Source: Anaerolineae bacterium
Lineage (GTDB): Bacteria; Chloroflexota; Anaerolineae; Aggregatilineales; Phototrophicaceae
Length of the DNA stretch: 64,000 bases
Assembly: GCA_013360465.1 (NCBI GenBank)
Contig: JABWBO010000010.1
Span: forward strand, 1-64,000
Direction of reading: 5' to 3'
The notes below the pieces were generated by a model. That model was not told where the DNA came from. It saw only the letters and a list, made by a program, of their open reading frames with translations, and made no database searches. This document shows, one piece after another, positions 15,683-24,093 of this stretch. Position 1 is the first letter of the stretch, and every line of letters starts with the position of its first letter. A program made the position numbers and the translations under genes.

Positions 15683-18031
15683 ATGGAATCCTATGCACAG
15701 CTTGTACCGCTGATCATCCTCTTCCCCGCAGTGGGCGCGTTCATCAACTTCTTCTGGGGCGCGCGCATGGGAGAGAAAGCTGCGGCGACGATAGGCACGT
15801 TTGCGTCGTCGCTGTCGTTCATGATCGCGCTGCTGCTCTACGCTTACCTCGGCGGAACCGGGTATCAGGCGGCGGTCGTCAACCCCCCCCTGCTCGATGG
15901 CTGGCTGCGCATCCCGGTCGCCAACCTGGAGATCCCCTGGCAGATGCGCGTCGATACGCTGAGCGTGACGATGATGCTCTTCGTCACCGGCGTCGGTTCG
16001 CTCATCCACATGTACGCCATCGGCTACATGCACGGGGACGAGCGCTTCTCGCGCTTCTTTGCCTACCTGAACATGTTCCTCGCCTTCATGCTGATCCTGG
16101 TGACCGGCAACAACCTGCTGATGATGTTCGTTGGCTGGGAGGGCGTCGGTCTGTGTTCGTTCCTGCTGATCGGCTTCTGGTGGGATAAGAAGAAGGGCGT
16201 TGGCTGGCGCAACAGCAACGCCGCCCGCAAAGCCTTCATCGTCAACCGCATCGGCGATTTTGGCGTACTGATGGCGATCTTCCTGACCTTCTGGACGTTC
16301 GGCACGCTCGACTTCTACACGCCGGGCGAGCTGGCGGTGGTTGGAGGGCATGGCGACGCCCATGCTGAAGAAGGCGCGGCGGTCGAAGGCGAACATGGCG
16401 ACGCTGTTCCCGCCGAAGCGGCGGCGGTCGAAGAGGCGCACGCTGAAGGCGAAGAAGTGGAGTACGCCGACAATGCGCACATCGCGCTGGATCAGTTGGG
16501 CATCTTCGGTCAGGTCGAACGCCTGATGGAAGAAAACCCGGATCATCCGGTCGACTTCGGTCCGTTCACGCTGGCGCTCAAAGATGTGCTGGTGCTGATC
16601 ACCCTGTTCATGCTCCTGGGCGTGACCGGAAAGTCGGCACAGATTCCGCTGTTCATCTGGCTGCCGGATGCGATGGCGGGTCCGACGCCGGTCAGTGCGC
16701 TCATCCACGCTGCGACGATGGTCACGGCGGGCGTCTACATGATGGTGCGCAGCAACGTCTTCTTCCATGAAGCCGAGTTCACCTCGCTGGTGGTGGCGCT
16801 GGTCGGCACGGTGACGGCGCTGATCGCCGGCTTCATCGCCCTGGGGCAGTGGGACATCAAGCGCGTGCTGGCATACAGCACGGTCAGCCAGCTGGGGTTC
16901 ATGGTGGCAGCGGTCGGCGTCGGCGCGTATGGCGCGGCGCTCTTCCACGTCGTCACGCACGCCTTCTTCAAGGCGCTCCTCTTCCTCGGCAGCGGTTCGG
17001 TCATTCACGGCGTGGAGCATGGTCACCATCATGCGCATGAACACGGACATGAGGAAGAATTCGACCCGCAGGATATGCGCAACATGGGCGGCTTACGTTC
17101 GCGTATGCCCCTGACCTACATCACCTACGTGATCGGTACGCTGGCGCTGGCGGGCATCTTTCCGTTTGCCGGCTTCTGGTCGAAGGACGAGATCCTGGCG
17201 GACGCCTGGCTGGCGGGTGCGCTCGATAACAATCTGGGCGGCTTCATCGCCATCGGCGGGCTGCTGGTGGCAGCCGGGTTCACGGCATTCTATATGTGGC
17301 GTCAGGTGGTCATGGTCTTTCACGGTGCGCCGCGCACTGCCGCCGCTGAACATGCTTCTGAAAGCTCGCCGCTGATGGTCATCCCGCTGCTGATCCTGGC
17401 GTTCTTCAGCATCTTCATCGGCTTCATCAACACGCCGGGGAACGTGCTGGGGCTGGACGGTATCTTCGGCGCGCACCGCTTCACCGACTGGCTCGGTCAG
17501 ACGGTGGCGAACGCCCACGCGGCAGAATTTCAACCGTTGATCGCCCTGGGCGCGCTGGCGCTGGCGATTGCGGCGATCATCCTCGCCGGGCGCATCTACG
17601 GACACAGCAAAGCGGTCACGGCAGACCGCCGCGATCCGCTTCAACTGCGCGCCGAGACGGCGCCGTTCTGGTCGCTGGCGAATGCCCGCCTGTACTGGGA
17701 CGAAACGTATTACCGGCTCTTTGAGCGCCCCTTCAACGTGTTGGCGACGTTCCTCGCCGACAAGCTGGACTGGGCGTTCTGGCACGACTACTTCCACGAT
17801 GGGGTGATAGGCAAGGGCTTCAACGGGATTGCCGCCCTGCTGAGCAAGCCTGTCGATATGGGCATCATCGATGGCGCTGTCAATGGTCTTGGCGCGCTGG
17901 TGCGCTGGATCAGCGGCGGTCTGCGTCAGGTGCAGACGGGTTATGTGCGGACGTATGCGATCACGTTCCTGCTGGGAGTCGTGCTCGTGATCATCGTGTT
18001 GCTGCTGCCGTTGATCAACACGAACGGCTGA
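15683..18031 (+). CDS. nuoL: NADH-quinone oxidoreductase subunit L with charged and His-rich insertions
   Basis: 782 residues against about 610-660 usually. Antiporter-core motifs are present: LLMMFVGWEGVGLCSFLLIGFW with the channel Glu, IWLPDAMAGPTPVSALIHAATMVTAGVYM, and HAFFKALLFLGSGSVIHG. An Ala/Glu/His-rich loop occupies residues ~218-295 (GGHGDAHAEEGAAVEGEHGD ... EEVEYADNAHIALDQ). A His cluster, HGHHHAHEHGHEEEFD, lies at ~443-460, between the SVIHG helix and the MGGLRSRMP segment. The long lateral helix and final membrane anchor are represented by the C-terminal ~150 residues. NuoL is the distal proton pump of the membrane arm. Confidence 0.95.
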   Translation: MESYAQLVPLIILFPAVGAFINFFWGARMGEKAAATIGTFASSLSFMIALLLYAYLGGTGYQAAVVNPPLLDGWLRIPVANLEIPWQMRVDTLSVTMMLFVTGVGSLIHMYAIGYMHGDERFSRFFAYLNMFLAFMLILVTGNNLLMMFVGWEGVGLCSFLLIGFWWDKKKGVGWRNSNAARKAFIVNRIGDFGVLMAIFLTFWTFGTLDFYTPGELAVVGGHGDAHAEEGAAVEGEHGDAVPAEAAAVEEAHAEGEEVEYADNAHIALDQLGIFGQVERLMEENPDHPVDFGPFTLALKDVLVLITLFMLLGVTGKSAQIPLFIWLPDAMAGPTPVSALIHAATMVTAGVYMMVRSNVFFHEAEFTSLVVALVGTVTALIAGFIALGQWDIKRVLAYSTVSQLGFMVAAVGVGAYGAALFHVVTHAFFKALLFLGSGSVIHGVEHGHHHAHEHGHEEEFDPQDMRNMGGLRSRMPLTYITYVIGTLALAGIFPFAGFWSKDEILADAWLAGALDNNLGGFIAIGGLLVAAGFTAFYMWRQVVMVFHGAPRTAAAEHASESSPLMVIPLLILAFFSIFIGFINTPGNVLGLDGIFGAHRFTDWLGQTVANAHAAEFQPLIALGALALAIAAIILAGRIYGHSKAVTADRRDPLQLRAETAPFWSLANARLYWDETYYRLFERPFNVLATFLADKLDWAFWHDYFHDGVIGKGFNGIAALLSKPVDMGIIDGAVNGLGALVRWISGGLRQVQTGYVRTYAITFLLGVVLVIIVLLLPLINTNG

Positions 18032-18049
18032 ACGGGAGCTTATTGAAAG

Positions 18050-19603
18050 ATGGAAAACACGGGCTTTTCGCTGCTGACACTCGTCCTGTTTCTGCCGCTG
18101 GTTGGCTTCACCATTCTGCTGTTCATTCGTGAACAGCAGGAATCTGCCATCAAGTGGACGGCATTCGGGACGAGCCTTGTGACGTTTGTCGCATCGCTGC
18201 TCCTGTGGATCGGCTTCAACAACCAGGAAGCCGGTTTGCAGTTCGTGCAGCGTGGGGATTGGCTGCCAAGCTACGGCATCAGCTACTACGTCGGCATCGA
18301 CGGGCTGAGCCTGCTGATGGTCATTCTGACGACGTTCATCATGCCGATTGCCATCCTGTCCTCCTTCAACAGCCACATCTTCCACGAGCGCGGGCGGGTC
18401 AAGCTGTACTACCTGTTCATGCTGCTGCTCGAATGGGCGATGATCGGCGTGTTCGTGGCGCAGGACCTGGTGATCTTCTATATCTTCTGGGAAGTCACGC
18501 TGGTGCCGATGTATTTCCTGATCGGCATCTGGGGGGCGGAACGCCGCATCTACGCCGCCATCAAGTTCTTCCTCTACACGATGGCTGGCTCCATCCTGAT
18601 GCTGCTGGCGATTCTGTACGTCGGCATTCAGGCGGGGACATTCGCCGTGCCGGAAATCATCGCCGGCATTCAAAACGGCACGATCAGCTTCGCCTTCGAC
18701 GGTCTGTTCAGCACCCAGTCGTTCCTCTTCCTTGGGTTCTTCATCGCCTTCGCTATCAAAGTGCCGATCTGGCCCCTGCACAGCTGGCTGCCTGATGCTC
18801 ACGTGCAGGCGCCGACTGCCGGCTCGGTCATCCTGGCGGGCGTCCTGCTGAAGATGGGGACCTATGGTCTGGTGCGTTTCTGTCTGCCACTGTACCCGGA
18901 AGCGTCGGTCGCCTGGGCGCCGGTGATCGCGGTCCTGGCGGTGATCGGCATCATCTACGGTGCGTGGGTTAGCTATGCGCAGACCGATGTGAAGAAACTG
19001 GTCGCCTACTCGTCAGTGAGTCACCTCGGTTTCGTCGTGCTGGGCATCTTCGCCCTCAACGCGCAGGGCATCGAAGGCGGCATCCTGCAGATGGTCAATC
19101 ACGGCATCAGCACCGGCGGCTTGTTCCTGCTCGTCGGTATGCTCTACGAACGCCGTCATACCAAGGATATCGCAGCCTACGGCGGCATCTGGAAGGCGCT
19201 GCCGCTCTTCGGCGCGATCAGCCTGGTGGTCACGCTCAGCAGCATGGGGCTGCCGGGTCTGAACGGTTTCATCGGCGAGTTCACCATCCTGCTCGGCACG
19301 TTCGGCAGCGACGTTCTGGGCTTCTTCTATGCCATGTTCGCCACCATCGGCGTCATCCTGGCAGCGGTCTACATGCTCTACATGTTCCAGAAGGTCTATC
19401 TGGGCGAACTGGACAAGGAAGAGAACAAGAACCTTCCGCCGCTGATGTGGAACGAGATCGCCGTGTTGATCCCGATTTTGATCGCCATTTTCCTGATCGG
19501 CTTGCAGCCTGCGCCGTTCTTCGACACGATGAACGCCAGCGTCGGCGAATTGGTGGCGCATGTCGGTCAGTTCGTGACGACGGTTGCGCAGGCAGTGCCA
19601 TAA
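18050..19603 (+). CDS. nuoM: NADH-quinone oxidoreductase subunit M
   Basis: 517 residues, usual size, about 14 helices. Channel residues are visible in LVIFYIFWEVTLVPMYFLIGIWG (Glu), IKVPIWPLHSWLPDAHVQAPTAGSVILAGVLLKMGTYG (Lys and His) and KKLVAYSSVSHLGFVVLGIF. It is a Mrp-antiporter-like proton pump located between NuoN and NuoL. It lies 18 bases after nuoL and 13 before nuoN. Confidence 0.97.
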   Translation: MENTGFSLLTLVLFLPLVGFTILLFIREQQESAIKWTAFGTSLVTFVASLLLWIGFNNQEAGLQFVQRGDWLPSYGISYYVGIDGLSLLMVILTTFIMPIAILSSFNSHIFHERGRVKLYYLFMLLLEWAMIGVFVAQDLVIFYIFWEVTLVPMYFLIGIWGAERRIYAAIKFFLYTMAGSILMLLAILYVGIQAGTFAVPEIIAGIQNGTISFAFDGLFSTQSFLFLGFFIAFAIKVPIWPLHSWLPDAHVQAPTAGSVILAGVLLKMGTYGLVRFCLPLYPEASVAWAPVIAVLAVIGIIYGAWVSYAQTDVKKLVAYSSVSHLGFVVLGIFALNAQGIEGGILQMVNHGISTGGLFLLVGMLYERRHTKDIAAYGGIWKALPLFGAISLVVTLSSMGLPGLNGFIGEFTILLGTFGSDVLGFFYAMFATIGVILAAVYMLYMFQKVYLGELDKEENKNLPPLMWNEIAVLIPILIAIFLIGLQPAPFFDTMNASVGELVAHVGQFVTTVAQAVP

Positions 19604-19616
19604 AAAGGGCGCGCTG

Positions 19617-21125
19617 ATGTTCGAGGCTCCGAGCTTTTCTTCCCTCAATCTTGATGTTGCCCTCCCCGGCATTTTTCTGGCGGGGTGGGCGACGCTGTTG
19701 TTGATCGTCGATCTGTTCATCCCAAAAGAACGCCGCCGCCTGACGGTGTGGCTCGCCCTCGCCGGTATCGCGGTGACGTTCGTGCTGAACCTGGTGATGT
19801 ATAACCGTCACGAGGAAGCCTTCAAGGGGATGTTCATCGCCGATCCGTTCAGCGGTTTCCTCAACATCGTCATCCTGCTGACGGCGGTCATGGGAATCCT
19901 GCTGAGCGTCGATTATCTGCGACGTACAGGCATCGAGCGGGGCGAATTCTACTCGCTGATCCTGTTCACCACAGTCGGCATGATCTTCATGGCGGGCGCA
20001 AACGACCTGATCTCGATCTTCGTGGCGCTGGAACTGCTGAGCATCCCGCTCTATGTGCTGTCCGCCTTCCGTGCCCCCGATCTGAAATCTGAAGAGAGCG
20101 GTCTCAAGTACTTCATCATGGGCGCGTTCGCCAGCGCGTTCTTCGTCTTCGGGGCTGCGATGGTTTACGGCGCGACCGGGACGACGAACCTGCCGGAGAT
20201 TTTCAGCGCGCTCGGCGGACTGGGGCAGCCCGGCGGACCGTCGGTCTTCCTGATGATCCTGGGCGCCGGCTTGATCATCGTTGGTCTGGGCTTCAAAGTG
20301 GCGGCGGTTCCGTTCCACATGTGGACGCCGGATGTCTACGAAGGCGCGCCGACCCCGGTTACGGCGTTCATGAGCGTTGGCGCGAAAGCCGGCGGGTTCG
20401 CGGCGCTGCTGCGTATCATGATCGTTGGCTTGCCGATCCTGACGGTCAACGAGCAGGCGGCTGCGGCATGGCAGACGACGCTGTGGTTGATCGCCGCCGC
20501 GACGCTGATCCTGGGCAACATCGTCGCCATCTCGCAAAGCAACGTGAAGCGTATGCTGGCGTACTCGTCGATTGCGCACGCCGGTTACATCCTGATGGCG
20601 GTCGCCGCTGCCGGCACGCCGGGCATCGGCGATCAGGCGGCGCAGGCGGCGCTGGTCTATCTGCTGTCGTACATGTTCACCAACATGGGCGCGTTCGCCA
20701 TTGCGCTGTCTATCGAGAAAGATGACGGTTCGGGCACGAGCATCGACGACTTCAAGGGCTTGGGCAAGAGTCGCCCGCTGATGGCGGCGATGATGTCGGT
20801 GTTCATGCTCAGCTTGACCGGCATCCCACTGACCGCCGGTTTCATGGGCAAGTGGCTGGTCTTCCAGGCGGCGATTCAGGCGAACCTGATCCCGCTGGCG
20901 ATCATCGGCGTGCTGACCAGCGTGATGAGCGCCTTCTACTACGCGCGCATCATCATCAACATGTACTTTGGCGAGGGAGAAGGCGACAGCGCAGAAGGGG
21001 CGACCTCGTATGTCCGCTGGACGGTCTACATCGCCTTCGCTGGGACGGTGCTGCTCGGTGTTGCGCCTATGCTGGTGACCACCCTCACTGACCGCATTTC
21101 GCTTGCCGTCAGTATGCTTCCCTGA
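19617..21125 (+). CDS. nuoN: NADH-quinone oxidoreductase subunit N
   Basis: The start ATG 19617 (MFEAPSFSSLNLDVALPG) is preferred over the track's earlier start inside nuoM because AAAGGG lies upstream. 502 residues. Motifs: LISIFVALELLSIPLYVLSAF, GLGFKVAAVPFHMWTPDVYEGAPTPVTAF and VKRMLAYSSIAHAGYILMAV. It is the third antiporter-like pump, next to NuoK. Last gene of the nuoJ-N unit, followed by a terminator hairpin. Confidence 0.97.
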   Translation: MFEAPSFSSLNLDVALPGIFLAGWATLLLIVDLFIPKERRRLTVWLALAGIAVTFVLNLVMYNRHEEAFKGMFIADPFSGFLNIVILLTAVMGILLSVDYLRRTGIERGEFYSLILFTTVGMIFMAGANDLISIFVALELLSIPLYVLSAFRAPDLKSEESGLKYFIMGAFASAFFVFGAAMVYGATGTTNLPEIFSALGGLGQPGGPSVFLMILGAGLIIVGLGFKVAAVPFHMWTPDVYEGAPTPVTAFMSVGAKAGGFAALLRIMIVGLPILTVNEQAAAAWQTTLWLIAAATLILGNIVAISQSNVKRMLAYSSIAHAGYILMAVAAAGTPGIGDQAAQAALVYLLSYMFTNMGAFAIALSIEKDDGSGTSIDDFKGLGKSRPLMAAMMSVFMLSLTGIPLTAGFMGKWLVFQAAIQANLIPLAIIGVLTSVMSAFYYARIIINMYFGEGEGDSAEGATSYVRWTVYIAFAGTVLLGVAPMLVTTLTDRISLAVSMLP

Positions 21126-21160
21126 AACAGCCGGCACTCGTCGCATGAAGCTTCACCCGA

Positions 21161-21186
21161 AGGGGCGCGCAGGCGCTCCTTTTTTT
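21161..21186 (+). terminator. Rho-independent terminator after nuoN
   Basis: aggggcgc pairs with gcgctcct (one G-T wobble) around a short loop, followed by seven T (21180-21186). It separates nuoN from the permease gene starting at 21201. Confidence 0.8.
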
Positions 21187-21200
21187 ACCAAAGGAACGGC

Positions 21201-22136
21201 ATGACTCGCGATACGCGCCTGGGCATCCTCTACATCCTGATTGCTGTGACCGGCTACAGCTTCTTTGCCGTCTTCACCAAGACACTCCTGGGCGAGGGCA
21301 TGAAGCCGGTCGAAATCGGCGTATGGCGGTTCATCATCGCCAGCGCGCTGATGTGGATGATCCGCACTGGCGTGCGCCTGCGCCAGCGCCAATCGCTGGC
21401 ACTGCCGCGCCTGTCGCTCCGCGCGCTGCTGATCATGGGCGCGATGATGGCGGCGGCAGCGCTGGCGGGCTTCTATGGTCTGGAGCGCCTGCCCTCGGCG
21501 ACGTATCTGGTGCTGTTCTACACCTACCCGATGATGACTGCGCTGATCGAAGCCGTCATGGGCGAACGCCTGCCGCGCGCCGCCTGGGTGGCGCTGGTGC
21601 TGACGCTGATCGGTGTCGCCTTCGCTGCCCCGGATTTCAGCGAAGGGCTGCGCGGCGAAAATCTATCGGGCGTGATCATCGCCTTCGTCAACGCCCTGGT
21701 GATCGCCGTCTACTACATCGTGAGCAGCCGCAGCCTGAGGCATATCGACGATACAATCGGCTCGACGGCGATGATCCTGAGCGCCACGCTGGCGGCAGTG
21801 CTGGTCGTCGGGCTGGTGATGGGCATCGCCGCGCCGCCGACCCCGATCGCCTGGTTGGTGGTCACGCTGCTCGCTATCATCGGCACGGTGATCCCGGTTT
21901 TCATGCTGACCAACGGCATCCCCAAGCTGGGCGCAGCGCAGGCGGGCATCGTCGGGTCGATTGAGCCGATGCAGGCGTCGATCCTGGCGTGGATCTTCCT
22001 GGGTGAGGCGATGACCCTCAATCAGTGGATTGGCGGAGTGGTGATCGTCGCGGCGATCATCGTCCTGCAAGCGCCGACGATCCTTGCCCGCCGCCGGATG
22101 AACACGCTGATCTCTGTGCCGCCTACGCCCCCTTAG
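21201..22136 (+). CDS. EamA/DMT-family permease
   Basis: 311 residues with about ten predicted helices forming two EamA repeats (about 6-140 and 155-295). The second repeat ends in the characteristic AAQAGIVGSIEPMQASILAWIFLGEAMT, and the first has YLVLFYTYPMMTALIEAVMGE. ATG 21201 has AAAGGA nearby. The family exports metabolites or amino acids and drugs, and substrate cannot be read from sequence. Transcription may depend on read-through of the nuoN terminator or on a promoter not visible in the 15-base gap. Confidence 0.88.
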   Translation: MTRDTRLGILYILIAVTGYSFFAVFTKTLLGEGMKPVEIGVWRFIIASALMWMIRTGVRLRQRQSLALPRLSLRALLIMGAMMAAAALAGFYGLERLPSATYLVLFYTYPMMTALIEAVMGERLPRAAWVALVLTLIGVAFAAPDFSEGLRGENLSGVIIAFVNALVIAVYYIVSSRSLRHIDDTIGSTAMILSATLAAVLVVGLVMGIAAPPTPIAWLVVTLLAIIGTVIPVFMLTNGIPKLGAAQAGIVGSIEPMQASILAWIFLGEAMTLNQWIGGVVIVAAIIVLQAPTILARRRMNTLISVPPTPP

Positions 22137-22186
22137 AATTGGGACGGGCGCGCCGCCGCCGGGTCGGGCACACTAAGCGGCAAGCT

Positions 22187-22250
22187 ATGAGGAATGAGGG
22201 GCGAGGGATGAGGAAAACCTCGGTGTTGGGTGGCTTTTCTCATTCCTCAT
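22187..22250. repeat. Intergenic inverted repeat
   Basis: atgaggaatgag (22187-22198) and ctcattcctcat (22239-22250) form a perfect 12-bp stem around a 40-base loop in the 167-base gap after the permease gene. The GA-rich arms recall the nuoD-nuoE hairpin at 7000-7050. No T-tract, so termination is uncertain. Confidence 0.55.
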
Positions 22251-22303
22251 GTCTCGTTGCTCTGTGTGACCGGCTCAGGTGTAACGGGTGAGAGGGGGGC
22301 GCG

Positions 22304-22882
22304 GTGGAGAAACTTAAGCACGATCAGGTCTCAACGGAAATGCGCCGACGGCTGATCGCTAACCGTGAGGGGAAGCTGCATCCTGCGCAGTGGCGCGACC
22401 TGGCGACCGAACCGCTGGTCATGCTGCTGCTGCTGGCGGCTCCGGCGGCGGTCGTCCTGGGTCCGCGCCTCGCCGTCGTGTTTCGCGCCTGGTGGCTGTT
22501 TCTGCTGACCTTCGTGGTCGTCGCGGTCGTGCCGACGCTGCTGCGCGCCCGACGCTACGCTCGGACGCCGATCTTCTTCGCGCGGCTGTACGGGACAGGT
22601 GGATTTCAGCGCCGCTGGCTGTTCTGGCGCTCCCCACAGTTTCGCTCAGCGGATGACGTGACAGTTCGTTTTTCCCGTCAGCTTGCGCCGCAGCTGCCGA
22701 CCGAACCGGGGCAGGAATACCTGGTGTACTATCTCGATGAACCCTCCGGCAAGGCACTGTTGAGCTTCGCGCCCGCCGATCATCAGGATGCCGAGACCTG
22801 GCTGCCAACTCCGCGCTTCAAGACGCGGCAGGCGCGCCGCCGGGGCAGCGCGCCTGTGCCTGTCGAACGACGCCTTCGATAA
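22304..22882 (+). CDS. Unknown small membrane protein
   Basis: 192 residues from GTG 22304, chosen because GAGAGGGGGG lies just upstream. It has an N-terminal soluble stretch, then two adjacent helices (EPLVMLLLLAAPAAVVLGPRL and WLFLLTFVVVAVVPTLL, about 45-90), then a cytosolic C-terminal part with a strand-like core (EYLVYYLDEPSGKALLSFAPADHQDAETWLP). The extreme C-terminus is very Arg-rich. I do not recognise the family. It stands alone between repeats, with no operon partner. Confidence 0.6.
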   Translation: MEKLKHDQVSTEMRRRLIANREGKLHPAQWRDLATEPLVMLLLLAAPAAVVLGPRLAVVFRAWWLFLLTFVVVAVVPTLLRARRYARTPIFFARLYGTGGFQRRWLFWRSPQFRSADDVTVRFSRQLAPQLPTEPGQEYLVYYLDEPSGKALLSFAPADHQDAETWLPTPRFKTRQARRRGSAPVPVERRLR

Positions 22883-22904
22883 GCCATTTCCGGGAAAATT
22901 CAAA

Positions 22905-22994
22905 ATCCTCACCCCTGCTGCGCTTCGCTTAGCTTCCCCTCTCCGTGCAAGCTTCGCTTGCCTGCATGGAGAGGAGACCGAGGGGTGAGGTGAT
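22905..22994. repeat. Nested inverted-repeat element
   Basis: atcctcacccct (22905-22916) is the inverse of aggggtgaggtgat (22981-22994). Inside are cccctctccgtgcaagc and gcttgcctgcatggagagg, giving a long cruciform or hairpin. It is the first of three consecutive repeats filling 22883-23211, a 329-base stretch with no gene. Confidence 0.6.
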
Positions 22995-23019
22995 TTGTGG
23001 CTAATCTTCGATTACTTTA

Positions 23020-23104
23020 GGCTGTTCCAGACAAAAGACGCGCCAGAACGGGCGGAGACGTAGCTCCGCCCCTACAACTGCTCGATTATTTTCTTGGAAC
23101 AGCC
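23020..23104. repeat. MITE-like element with GGCTGTTCCA terminal repeats
   Basis: A perfect 10-bp terminal inverted repeat (ggctgttcca at 23020-23029, tggaacagcc at 23095-23104) encloses an 85-base non-coding unit that contains a further hairpin, gggcgga(g)...tccgcccc. This is the shape of a miniature inverted-repeat element. No transposase is nearby. Confidence 0.6.
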
Positions 23105-23105
23105 G

Positions 23106-23200
23106 TAGAGCGTGTCTGCAAAGCCGGTTTTCACACAACCTCACCCCGGAAACCTGACGGTTTCCTGCCCCTCTCCAATTGGAGAGGGGCGGTTGAGCGC
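23106..23200. repeat. Dispersed repeat copy 1 (TAGAGCGTGTCTGCAAA family)
   Basis: 23106-23147 (tagagcgtgtctgcaaa...cacacaacctcacccc) matches the reverse complement of 59609-59650 at about 40 of 42 positions, so it is a second copy of the same family. It also contains the perfect 22-bp palindrome cccctctccaattggagagggg (23168-23189). The element ends just before the sucD stop. Confidence 0.7.
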
Positions 23201-23211
23201 AGCGGGGAAGA

Positions 23212-24090
23212 TCAGCCTTTGAGCGCCTGTTCCATGAGATCGCCGAGTTGAGTCGGGTTCTGCGCCACGACCGCGCCCGCTGCTTCCAGCGCCTTCATCT
23301 TGCCGGCTGCTGTGCCCTTGTTGCCGGTGACAATCGCCCCGGCATGACCCATCTTACGCCCCGCCGGAGCAGTGACGCCGGCGATGTAGGCGACGACCGG
23401 TTTGGTCATGTTCGCCTTGATGTAGTCGGCGGCTTCTTCTTCCTGTGTGCCGCCGATCTCGCCGATCATGATCACGCCCTTCGTCTCAGGATCGGCTTCG
23501 AACGCCTGCAGGCAGTCGATGAAGCTGGTTCCGGGGACCGGGTCGCCGCCGATGCCGACGACGGACGACTGCCCCAACCCTTTGCGGGTCAGTTCATAGG
23601 TCGATTGATAGGCGAGGGTTCCCGACCGGCTGACGATGCCGATGCTGCCCTCTTTGGCGACTTCCGGCGGGTTGAAGCCGATATTGCACTTGCCTGGGCT
23701 GATGATGCCTGCGCAGTTCGGTCCCAGCAGGCGGGTGTTCGGGAAGTCGCGCCTGAGCAGGTTGTAGACGCGCGCCTGATCGTGCATGGGGATGTGTTCC
23801 GTCACGCAGACGATGAAGCCTACGCCGCCTTCCGCCGCTTCCATGATGGCATCCGCCGCGAACGCCGACGGGACGATGATGAAGGTAGTATTGGCTCCCG
23901 CCTCGCGGACGGCATCTGCGACGCCGGCGTACACCGGAATGCCTTCGACATCTGTCCCGGCTTTCTTGGGATTCGTACCGGCGACGATCTGCGTGCCGTA
24001 GGCGCGGTTGCGCAGTCCGTAGAAACGTCCCTGCGATCCGGTCAGACCCTGGACGACGACTTTGGTGTTCTGGTCAACGAAGATCGCCAT
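23212..24090 (-). CDS. sucD: Succinyl-CoA synthetase, alpha subunit
   Basis: 292 residues. The CoA-binding Rossmann N-terminus ([35 protein letters not shown]) and the phosphohistidine segment [20 protein letters not shown] (His near 243) are intact. It couples succinyl-CoA hydrolysis to ATP or GTP formation in the TCA cycle together with SucC. It begins 3 bases after sucC, in the same direction, as a classical sucCD operon. Confidence 0.97.
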   Translation of the reverse strand: MAIFVDQNTKVVVQGLTGSQGRFYGLRNRAYGTQIVAGTNPKKAGTDVEGIPVYAGVADAVREAGANTTFIIVPSAFAADAIMEAAEGGVGFIVCVTEHIPMHDQARVYNLLRRDFPNTRLLGPNCAGIISPGKCNIGFNPPEVAKEGSIGIVSRSGTLAYQSTYELTRKGLGQSSVVGIGGDPVPGTSFIDCLQAFEADPETKGVIMIGEIGGTQEEEAADYIKANMTKPVVAYIAGVTAPAGRKMGHAGAIVTGNKGTAAGKMKALEAAGAVVAQNPTQLGDLMEQALKG

Positions 24091-24093
24091 GCT

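Noticed and set aside
14105-17050. 981-residue minus-strand ORF opposite nuoJ-L
   Set aside because: Composition (His/Arg/Asp/Gln-rich, no domains) is that of an antisense shadow of GC-rich membrane-protein genes.
17093-21146. Long minus-strand ORFs (569 and 597 residues) opposite nuoL-N
   Set aside because: Same shadow composition, lying fully within well-identified nuo genes on the other strand.
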